Below, piece after piece: positions 6,913 through 13,120 of a stretch of 13,120 bases of DNA. Below the pieces are notes generated by a model. It saw only the letters and a list, made by a program, of their open reading frames with translations, was not told where the DNA came from and searched no databases. Source of the stretch: Rickettsiales bacterium (GTDB taxonomy: Bacteria > Pseudomonadota > Alphaproteobacteria > TMED109); assembly GCA_002720125.1 (NCBI GenBank), contig PBGQ01000006.1:10722-23841 (forward strand), given 5' to 3'. The first letter of the stretch is position 1. The number at the start of each line of letters is the position of its first letter. The translations under genes and the position numbers were made by a program.

Positions 6913-8131
6913 AAAAAATAATTTTTCTTATTATTTATTTGATTGGGCTAATTCTCCATTCTCAACGGTAGTAATAACATTTATTTTTTCTAGTTATTTT
7001 GTAAATACAATATCTGAGAATAAAATAGAGGGAACTTCTATGTGGGGCTGGACAATTGCACTTTCTGGATTACTTCTAGCTTTTTTTGCTCCCTTGTTAG
7101 GGTATTTGGGAGATATAAAAAAAAATATATCCAAGTACTTCCTTATAATTTCTTCTCTGATAGTGGTAGTATTATGCTGTTGTCTTTGGTTTGCCAAAGC
7201 ATCATCTAGCTATATTTATTTTACTTTAATTATAATCTTTATTGCAAATTCCTTATTTGAGATAGGTCAAATTTTCTACAATTCAGAAATTCTTAATTTT
7301 AAAAAAAAATTACCTTTAGGAGAATTTTCTGGTAAAGCATGGGCGTCTGGTTATTTAGGAGGGATCTTATGTCTAGTATTGATTTTATTTTTGATTATAC
7401 TTCCCAACAATAATTTATTGGGTCTAAATAAGGAGGAATTTGAGCATATTAGGATATGTGGTCCTGTTGTAGGTGTTTGGTTTCTTATTTTTAGTTTGCC
7501 TTTCTTATACAAAATAACTAGGAGCAATACTATCCTCAAAAAAGATAATAAGAAAAACTTTATAAAAAGTTTAAAATCTAATGTTAGCAATAAGAATAAA
7601 TTAAACTTTTTAATTGCTAGAATGTTTTACACAGATGGCTTAATTACATTATTCAGCTTCGGAGGTATTTATGCGTCAGGAACATTCGACTTTAGTTTTA
7701 ATGACATCATTATTTTTGGTATAGCAATAAATATATCAGCTGCTTTAGGCTCATATTCCTTGGGTTATTTGGAAGATAGGATTGGCATAAAAAAAGTAAT
7801 CATGATTTCTCTTTGTTCACTAATAATTATATCTTTTGTCATTTTGATAATAAGTAATAAAAGCTTGTTCTGGTTGCTTGGAATTTCAATTGGTTTTTTC
7901 ATCGGATCTATACAATCAAGCAGTAGGACAGCTATTATAAAATTAAGTAGTCAAGAACAATTAAAAAGCATGTTCGGTCTATATGCGGTATCCGGAAAAA
8001 TAACGAATTTTTTAGGCCCTTTTTTTGTCGCTGTTGCTACTAATTTATTTGATAGCCAAAGGATGGGCATGTCTACTATCCTAATATTTTTAGTTATAGG
8101 TACGATTATTCTCAGTAGAACAAGGATATAG
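6902..8131 (+). CDS. MFS transporter, UMF1 (Atg22-like) family
   Basis: A 409-residue integral membrane protein with about twelve hydrophobic segments. The N-terminal motif YYLFDWANSPFSTVVITFIF (residues 10-29) is the hallmark of the UMF1/Atg22 branch of the major facilitator superfamily; GYLGDIKKN and the later SGKAWASGYLGG agree. Yeast Atg22 exports amino acids from the vacuole, but substrates of the bacterial members are not established. The start is well fixed, because the family motif begins within the first 14 residues, and an AAAGAG lies 4 bases upstream of the ATG. That ATG lies within the last codons of the peptidase gene, so the two are probably translationally coupled. It ends 14 bp from the converging purH gene, with no hairpin terminator visible. 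Confidence 0.88.
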   Translation: MKNKKNNFSYYLFDWANSPFSTVVITFIFSSYFVNTISENKIEGTSMWGWTIALSGLLLAFFAPLLGYLGDIKKNISKYFLIISSLIVVVLCCCLWFAKASSSYIYFTLIIIFIANSLFEIGQIFYNSEILNFKKKLPLGEFSGKAWASGYLGGILCLVLILFLIILPNNNLLGLNKEEFEHIRICGPVVGVWFLIFSLPFLYKITRSNTILKKDNKKNFIKSLKSNVSNKNKLNFLIARMFYTDGLITLFSFGGIYASGTFDFSFNDIIIFGIAINISAALGSYSLGYLEDRIGIKKVIMISLCSLIIISFVILIISNKSLFWLLGISIGFFIGSIQSSSRTAIIKLSSQEQLKSMFGLYAVSGKITNFLGPFFVAVATNLFDSQRMGMSTILIFLVIGTIILSRTRI

Positions 8132-8145
8132 CTCTTGATAAAATT

Positions 8146-9723
8146 CTAATGACTAAAACATCTATTTCTAGTAAATACCATAGAAATATTTGCTTCATTA
8201 ACAGCATCAATTACTTTTTGGTCGTTTATAGATCCTCCTGGCTGAATAATACTTTTAATACCGACTCTTTTTGCAATTTTTATACTATCTGTAAATGGGA
8301 AAAAAGCATCAGAGGCCATTACACAATTATTTAAATTATATTCTCTTTTAGTTTCATCATTATGTGTTCTAGATGATTTTTGAATTGCAAACCTTACGGA
8401 ATCTATTCTACTAGTATTCCCCGAACCTATACCAACAGTCGTTTTATTTTTTGAAATTACAATAGCATTTGATTTAACATGCTTTACGACTTTATAAGCA
8501 AATATCAATTCTTCAATCTGCTTATTGGTAGGTGATTTTTGAGTAACAATATCTAACATTTTTTTATTAATATTTATTTTATCAAAATCCTGAACCATGA
8601 AACTATTTGGAAATACTGATATATGCCTTGTACTAGGAGATAAAAAACTTTTTAAATTTTTAATTTTAATGATCCTTAAATTTGATTTTTTTGAAAGTAT
8701 TCTTAGTGCATTATCACTAAAAGAAATTGAAGCCACTACTTCTAGAAAGATACTTGAAATCTTTTTAGCCAGATTTTCATCAACCTTCCTATTAAATAAC
8801 ACCACTCCGCCAAAGGCACTTAATGAATCTGCTAGAAATGATTTTTGCCAAGCCTTGTTTATACTGTCAGCTTCAGATACCCCACATGGGATAGAATGTT
8901 TAATAATAACAGATGTTGGTTTTTTAAATTCTACAATTAAATTTAAAGCTGTTTTGAGGTCATTGAGATTATTATAGGAAAGATCTTTACCACCTAGCTT
9001 TTCATAAAATGCATCATATTTAACATCTGATTTTTTATACATCTCTGCCTTTTGATGAGGATTTTCTCCATATCTAAGATTTAGCGATAAGTCCCCCATT
9101 AATATATATTTCTTATTCGATCTATTTGAAACATTTTCATTAAACCAATTAAAAATACTGTGATCGTAGTAAAGCGTCCTTTCAAATACTTTTAATGCTA
9201 AATACTTTCTTAACTCAATTGATATTCCTCCAAATCTCTCTATTTCTAAACAAATTTTCTTATAATCTTGTGCATCGATTACTACAGCTGTTGATTTAAA
9301 GTTCTTCGCTGCCGCTCTTATCATTGATGGACCACCGATATCAATATTTTCAATAGCTTCATCTATGGAACTCTTTTTTCTTATGGAGTCCTCAAAAGGG
9401 TAAAGATTAACTACCACAAGTTCGATTTTTCTTATTCCATTTTTTTTCATTTGATTGAGATGTGATTTTTTAATTGGGTCAGCTAATATTCCACCGAATA
9501 TAGTAGGATGAAGTGTTTTTACTCTACCATCTAATATTTCAGGATAGCGAGTAAAATCTTCAACTTTTGTTGCTTTTATTTTGTTCTTTCTTAAAATTTT
9601 AAAAGTATTTCCTGTAGATATTATGTTAACGCCTAAACTTCTTAATTTTTTAGCAAAAGAATTTATATTTTTTTTATTTGATACCGATATCAAACAATTT
9701 TTTACTTTTATGATATTATTCAT
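8146..9723 (-). CDS. purH: Bifunctional purine biosynthesis protein PurH (AICAR transformylase / IMP cyclohydrolase)
   Basis: A full-length, 525-residue PurH, which catalyses the last two steps of de novo IMP synthesis: formylation of AICAR from 10-formyltetrahydrofolate and ring closure to IMP, in the cytoplasm. The N-terminal cyclohydrolase domain shows GRVKTLHPTIFGGIL (66-80) and GGPSMIRAAAKN (130-141). The transformylase domain shows NLRYGENPHQ (215-224), DLSYNN, the catalytic K275-H276, KHVKSNAIVIS, SDAFFPFTD and IIQPGGS near the C-terminus. The usual NPCG after the catalytic Lys-His reads IPCG here, which is unlikely to abolish activity because animal enzymes also differ at this site. 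The start at 9723 lies within the last codons of the dehydratase gene (8 bp overlap) and has its own good Shine-Dalgarno motif. It is the last gene of the unit. Confidence 0.96.
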   Translation of the reverse strand: MNNIIKVKNCLISVSNKKNINSFAKKLRSLGVNIISTGNTFKILRKNKIKATKVEDFTRYPEILDGRVKTLHPTIFGGILADPIKKSHLNQMKKNGIRKIELVVVNLYPFEDSIRKKSSIDEAIENIDIGGPSMIRAAAKNFKSTAVVIDAQDYKKICLEIERFGGISIELRKYLALKVFERTLYYDHSIFNWFNENVSNRSNKKYILMGDLSLNLRYGENPHQKAEMYKKSDVKYDAFYEKLGGKDLSYNNLNDLKTALNLIVEFKKPTSVIIKHSIPCGVSEADSINKAWQKSFLADSLSAFGGVVLFNRKVDENLAKKISSIFLEVVASISFSDNALRILSKKSNLRIIKIKNLKSFLSPSTRHISVFPNSFMVQDFDKININKKMLDIVTQKSPTNKQIEELIFAYKVVKHVKSNAIVISKNKTTVGIGSGNTSRIDSVRFAIQKSSRTHNDETKREYNLNNCVMASDAFFPFTDSIKIAKRVGIKSIIQPGGSINDQKVIDAVNEANISMVFTRNRCFSH

Positions 9724-11569
9724 CTTTATCCCTTATTATATTAAACAAACTTTCTCTGATGTTATGCTGCTGACCGTTACAAAGATTTTCTAACGATATT
9801 AATTTTTTTTTAATTTCATTTGTTTTAAAAATCTTACTTTTTACTATGAAGAATCCCTTTTCATTTAGATCTAACTTTTTTTCTGTTTTTCCAAATAGGT
9901 TCTCGTGTAGTTTTTCTCCTTTTTTTAAGCCCGTATATTTTATTTTTATATCTTTATCTAACATCAAACCAGCTAGTTTAATCATCTGCTTGGCTAAAGT
10001 GTCAATTTTTATTGATTTTCCCATGTTTAGAACACTTATACTACCTTTAATATTATAAGTTGCATACAATTGTTCAAAGGTAGTAGTTAGAACTAAATCA
10101 ACTGCTTCTTCAATTGTCATGAAAAATCTTGTTACGTTTCTATCAGTTACTGTAATAGGTCCACCTTCTTTTATCTGATTTTTAAAAAAAGGTACTACAG
10201 AACCAGTAGAACCCAATACATTACCAAACCTTACTGATATAAATCTACTTTTGCTTTTAGTAAATTTATCTTTAGACTGAATAATCATCTCAGCAATTTT
10301 CTTGGTTAGACCCATTACACTAGAGGGGTCTACTGCTTTATCTGTAGATATTAAAACGAAGCATTTGCATTTATACTTTTCAGCCATATTAGATAAAAAA
10401 TAGGTAGCGAGGACATTAGTTCTTATGGCTTCTGAAATGTTATCCTCACAAATTGAAACATGCTTGAGTGCAGCAGCATGAAATATAATATCAGGGTTAA
10501 ATTTATTAAAAATTTTTTCTATTTCATTATTGTTTCTAATATTAGTGCATAGAAATTTAGTTTTTGACAGACTAAATTTTTCACCAATCTTCAATCTTAA
10601 ATTGTAAATTGCATTCTCTCCAGCATCTAGTAAAAGTATTTTTTTTGGATTTAAATCATGAATTCTGTTTGCTAATTCACTTCCAATTGTTCCAGCGGCT
10701 CCTGTTATTATTACAACTCTACCTTCGATAAATTTTTTAATTTTATTTGTATCTAATCTATTTTGTCTTCTTCCTAATAAGTCTTCAAGACTTATTTCTC
10801 TTACCATTGTTCCTTGCTCTAAACCTTCAATAATTTCATCTGGATCAGATGCTCTTCCAACTTTTAGTCTTTTCTTTTCAGCTATCTTCAATATTTCTGA
10901 AATATTGTTCTCAAGCATAGAATTAGATGTAATTACAAGTCTCTGCAGAGGTATTTTCCTATTTATTAAATTTGTAATTATTTGTTCTAAATTTTTTAGG
11001 ATACCTAATACTTTTATTCCTCTAATAACTAAAGCTTTATATTCTGAGTCATTTTCTGTAATAAGACCTATCACTTTGTATACACTATTTTTTTTTTCGG
11101 CTGCTCTAATGAATGAGTCTGCATTATCTCCAAAGCCCAACAATAGTACTGGAATTTTTTTAAGATTTCCTTTATCTGAATAAGAAAATTTCTCTATAAT
11201 AATTCTGTATATTACTCTTGCACTACTTGTTATTATTAATAAGGTTATAAAATTGTAGACTATAACTAATCTTGGAATATTCTCTAATCTATTAAATATA
11301 AAAATAACTATAAAAATACAAATGTTTGCCAATAGACAGGCCTTTGCTATAGGCCATATGTCAGTAATTGACATATATCTCCAGGGTCTTTTATAAATAT
11401 TAAAAGAATAGAAGATTATTGGTAAAGTTAGTCCAGCAATTAAAGTCTCTAAATATATTTCTTCTAAATAATCTATTCTTAAATAGTTTGAAAGGTTTAA
11501 AGAAATAATGCTACTTACTAAGTCAAGAAAGATTACTACAAAAAGCTTAATTTTAATTATATTTTTCAT
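9716..11569 (-). CDS. Membrane-anchored nucleotide-sugar 4,6-dehydratase (WbpM/CapD/FlaA1 family)
   Basis: A 617-residue polysaccharide biosynthesis enzyme of the long WbpM type. Four hydrophobic segments (about residues 7-25, 42-58, 72-93 and 100-118) anchor it in the inner membrane. A first nucleotide-binding region starts at VLLLGFGDNA (141-150), and the extended SDR domain starts at VVIITGAAGTIGSEL (285-299). The catalytic stretch LISTDKAVDPSSVMGLTKK (406-424) has Met419-xxx-Lys423 where most SDR enzymes have Tyr-xxx-Lys, the Ser-Met-Lys triad described for Pseudomonas WbpM. Such enzymes turn UDP-GlcNAc into UDP-4-keto-6-deoxy-GlcNAc, on the way to QuiNAc, FucNAc or bacillosamine-type sugars; the exact product here is inferred. 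It starts 2 bp after the glycosyltransferase gene and overlaps purH by 8 bp. Confidence 0.92.
   Translation of the reverse strand: MKNIIKIKLFVVIFLDLVSSIISLNLSNYLRIDYLEEIYLETLIAGLTLPIIFYSFNIYKRPWRYMSITDIWPIAKACLLANICIFIVIFIFNRLENIPRLVIVYNFITLLIITSSARVIYRIIIEKFSYSDKGNLKKIPVLLLGFGDNADSFIRAAEKKNSVYKVIGLITENDSEYKALVIRGIKVLGILKNLEQIITNLINRKIPLQRLVITSNSMLENNISEILKIAEKKRLKVGRASDPDEIIEGLEQGTMVREISLEDLLGRRQNRLDTNKIKKFIEGRVVIITGAAGTIGSELANRIHDLNPKKILLLDAGENAIYNLRLKIGEKFSLSKTKFLCTNIRNNNEIEKIFNKFNPDIIFHAAALKHVSICEDNISEAIRTNVLATYFLSNMAEKYKCKCFVLISTDKAVDPSSVMGLTKKIAEMIIQSKDKFTKSKSRFISVRFGNVLGSTGSVVPFFKNQIKEGGPITVTDRNVTRFFMTIEEAVDLVLTTTFEQLYATYNIKGSISVLNMGKSIKIDTLAKQMIKLAGLMLDKDIKIKYTGLKKGEKLHENLFGKTEKKLDLNEKGFFIVKSKIFKTNEIKKKLISLENLCNGQQHNIRESLFNIIRDKDE
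9729..9734 (-). promoter_or_regulatory. Shine-Dalgarno motif for purH
   Basis: Reading the minus strand, AAGGGA lies 5 bases before the purH ATG (9723), inside the 3' end of the dehydratase gene. It is one of the strongest ribosome binding sites in the window, where most starts have none, and it supports both the chosen start and coupled translation with the gene before it. Confidence 0.6.
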
Positions 11570-11571
11570 TA

Positions 11572-12570
11572 TTAAATTTCTCGACTTTTAGATTTTGAAA
11601 AATGATTTATAAAAATTAAACACCAGGCTAAAGACAGAAAAAGAAAAGCTACATTGTTTTTGTATAACACTGATAGTAAACAGAAAAAAAATAATCCTAA
11701 AGAAATTGTTATAATGTAATAACATGTTTTGGAGTGACTGTTCCCTTTCTTTACAAAAATTTGATAGAAATGGTCATTGTGCGACTGCCAAAATTTCTTT
11801 CCATTAAATATTCTTTTAAGCAGTGTAATTGTTGTATCTAGGAAATAATACATTGACAAAATAATTGCAGCACACCAATAACCTTTGAGCGTAAGTTCTA
11901 TTAGAAAATAAATCATCAAAAAACCCAATGGAATGCTACCTGCATCACCTAAAAAAATCTTTGCCGGGTGCCAGTTATAAAAAAGAAATCCGAACATTAC
12001 TCCAAGTATAATCAGATAATGATTTATATTATCGAAAAGAAAAATAGATTCTAGGATTATCAACGCCAACATAATAAATATTACCTGTATTGACGTGATA
12101 CCATCAATACCATCCATAAAGTTAAAACCATTAATGAACCATGTAATTCCAATTATTGCAAAGACATAAATTGCTAAGTATATATGATTTTCTAGTTCAG
12201 GAAGCTGCTCTTTTACTCTATCAATTAAATAGTTATGTACATACAAAAAAACACACAGCATATGAAATAACAACCTAATAGTCGCATTAATATTTTTTAT
12301 ATCATCTAATAAAGATATAGCGAACAACATTATAAACACTGAGTAACAAGTAAAGCTAAAACTTATTTTTGAATATAATCCTAACGAAAGTATTAACAAA
12401 GTTATTATTATGCCTCCTCCAAGTGCTACTGGAAAGTTATGATTAGACCTAGGGTTAGGAATATCTACTAAACCTAATCTTAAAAAAAAGGGTTTTGCTA
12501 AAAACGTAATTAAAAGAGTTGTTAGTAAGGAAGTGAAAAATAATGAGAAGTTTAAATTTGATAGAAACAT
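11572..12570 (-). CDS. Polyprenyl-phosphate HexNAc-1-phosphate transferase (WecA/WbpL, glycosyltransferase family 4)
   Basis: A 332-residue polytopic inner-membrane protein with around ten hydrophobic segments, in the MraY/WecA family. It transfers a sugar 1-phosphate from a UDP-sugar to undecaprenyl phosphate and thereby starts a surface glycan. Conserved sites are RSNHNFPVALGGG (41-53), the Mg-binding LLDD (D89-D90), INGFNFMDGIDG (146-157), HPAKIFLGDAGSIPLG (201-216) and the cytoplasmic WQSHNDHFYQ (261-270). The WQ-x-H-x-x-H-x-YQ form and the adjoining dehydratase resemble the Pseudomonas WbpL-WbpM pair, which starts O-antigen with FucNAc or QuiNAc, rather than MraY of peptidoglycan synthesis. 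It is the first gene of the unit leading to purH, with a 2 bp gap to the dehydratase gene. The sugar it uses is inferred. Confidence 0.9.
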   Translation of the reverse strand: MFLSNLNFSLFFTSLLTTLLITFLAKPFFLRLGLVDIPNPRSNHNFPVALGGGIIITLLILSLGLYSKISFSFTCYSVFIMLFAISLLDDIKNINATIRLLFHMLCVFLYVHNYLIDRVKEQLPELENHIYLAIYVFAIIGITWFINGFNFMDGIDGITSIQVIFIMLALIILESIFLFDNINHYLIILGVMFGFLFYNWHPAKIFLGDAGSIPLGFLMIYFLIELTLKGYWCAAIILSMYYFLDTTITLLKRIFNGKKFWQSHNDHFYQIFVKKGNSHSKTCYYIITISLGLFFFCLLSVLYKNNVAFLFLSLAWCLIFINHFSKSKSREI

Positions 12571-12630
12571 ATAAGTTATTTTTTCAATATTAATTTTTAA
12601 AAAAATTCGTTAAATTCACTAGTTATATTG

Positions 12631-12639
12631 TGCTACAAT
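12631..12639 (+). promoter_or_regulatory. Extended -10 promoter for the KAS III gene
   Basis: TGCTACAAT matches an extended -10 element (TG, one base, then TACAAT at 12634-12639, five of six consensus bases). No good -35 box lies at the usual distance, which fits an extended -10 type. Predicted start is about 12646, giving a leader of roughly 20 bases before the ATG at 12666. An AGGA at 12658-12661, 4 bases before that ATG, is a plausible ribosome binding site. The 95 bp gap also has to hold the promoter of the opposing glycosyltransferase gene, for which only a weak TAATAT (12592-12587, minus strand) was seen. Confidence 0.45.
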
Positions 12640-12665
12640 AAAAAATAATTTTAGTATAGGAAAAA

Positions 12666-13120
12666 ATGACCAAAATTGTATCTAGTTGTTTTATGCTTGG
12701 AAGTAATAAACAGAACCTTTCAAATATCTGCAAAGAAAATCCAGATTGGAATTATGGAAAACTGCTTAAGAAAACTGGAATAGAAAATAGACATATTCTA
12801 AGTAAAAATGAGACTCCTGAAGAACTTAGCATAAAAGCTGCAGAAGAATGCATTGTGAGTTCCGATAGCAAACATATTGACGGTGTAATTTATGTTTCTC
12901 AATCGCCATCTTCACCACTACCAACAAGAGCTTGTATCATTCAAAATGCACTAAGAATTTCAAAAAACTCTCTAGCCTTTGATATTAATCAAGGATGTTC
13001 TGGATTTATATATGCACTATCTCTTGCCAACTCCTTAATCATCAATAAAGAAGCAACTAGAATTTTAATTATATGTGCTGACTATTATTCTAAATATATC
13101 TCAGAAGATGACAGAACCTC
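12666..13120 (+). CDS. 3-oxoacyl-ACP synthase III (FabH-like), 3' end cut by window edge
   Basis: The first 151 codons of a ketoacyl-ACP synthase III, a thiolase-fold enzyme that condenses an acyl-CoA or acyl starter with malonyl-ACP. The segment LLKKTGIENRHI (33-44) and the nucleophile loop DINQGCSGFIYAL (106-118, Cys111) are diagnostic; the active cysteine falls close to its position in E. coli FabH (C112). The catalytic His and Asn lie beyond the window. The loop reads NQGCSG, a form I associate with KAS III proteins encoded in surface-polysaccharide loci, rather than the AVCSG of housekeeping FabH; this is recall, not a computed comparison. It diverges from the glycosyltransferase gene and may begin the rightward half of the same locus. 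The start is supported by the first beta strand (TKIVSSCFML) and by an AGGA 4 bases upstream. Confidence 0.88.
   Translation, partial: MTKIVSSCFMLGSNKQNLSNICKENPDWNYGKLLKKTGIENRHILSKNETPEELSIKAAEECIVSSDSKHIDGVIYVSQSPSSPLPTRACIIQNALRISKNSLAFDINQGCSGFIYALSLANSLIINKEATRILIICADYYSKYISEDDRT

Noticed and set aside
1-13120. Possible defence system, CRISPR array, prophage or mobile element
   Set aside because: Every long frame is assigned to a metabolic, envelope or proteostasis family, and no spaced direct repeats, integrase, transposase or nuclease motif was seen on either strand.

Overview
This is an AT-rich, very gene-dense bacterial window that looks chromosomal. Gene content points to a small-genome, Gram-negative alphaproteobacterium, possibly a free-living marine type. 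The clues are a zf-CHCC (NDUFS6-like) protein, a thioredoxin-TPR / LON-domain / Trm112-like cluster facing a UbiH-type hydroxylase, a DapC-type aminotransferase, and mostly weak ribosome binding sites. This lineage call is an inference from gene families and order; no marker gene in the window settles it. TGA is used as a stop codon and the code looks standard. I see no insertion sequence, integrase, CRISPR array, phage gene or long repeat.

Layout. (1) 1-2516, minus strand: an amidase-signature hydrolase followed 5 bp later by a DapC-like aminotransferase that runs off the left edge. (2) 2549-3742, plus strand: a UbiH/UbiF/COQ6-family FAD hydroxylase for ubiquinone synthesis, separated from the amidase by only 32 bp. 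(3) 5682-3744, minus strand: a tight four-gene unit, read in the order zf-CHCC zinc-finger protein (55 aa), thioredoxin-TPR protein (CnoX-like), LON substrate-binding-domain protein and Trm112-like protein. Its end meets the ubiquinone gene with one base between the stop codons. (4) 5785-8131, plus strand: tRNA-Gly(GCC), a PDZ-plus-M48 lipoprotein metallopeptidase, and an overlapping UMF1/Atg22-type MFS transporter. (5) 12570-8146, minus strand: a WecA/WbpL-type polyprenyl-phosphate sugar-phosphate transferase, a WbpM/CapD-type nucleotide-sugar 4,6-dehydratase, and purH, spaced 2 bp apart and then overlapping by 8 bp. (6) 12666-13120, plus strand: the first 151 codons of a FabH-like ketoacyl-ACP synthase III, divergent from region 5.

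How they work together. Region 3 combines protein quality control (redox chaperone, LON-like domain) with a probable complex I-associated zinc protein, next to a quinone-synthesis enzyme; this fits respiratory-chain and envelope upkeep. Region 5 starts a surface polysaccharide: the dehydratase makes a 4-keto-6-deoxy-HexNAc nucleotide sugar and the membrane transferase loads the first sugar phosphate onto undecaprenyl phosphate. The divergent KAS III may belong to the same surface-glycan locus, which would continue to the right. purH, a housekeeping purine gene, appears to be carried on the same transcript.

I did not find a clearly new biological system. The points most worth a second look are the glycan locus with its adjoining KAS III and coupled purH, the amidase-dapC pair, the very short divergent promoter region at 2517-2548, and the Cys-Asn-Pro-Cys active site of the CnoX-like protein.
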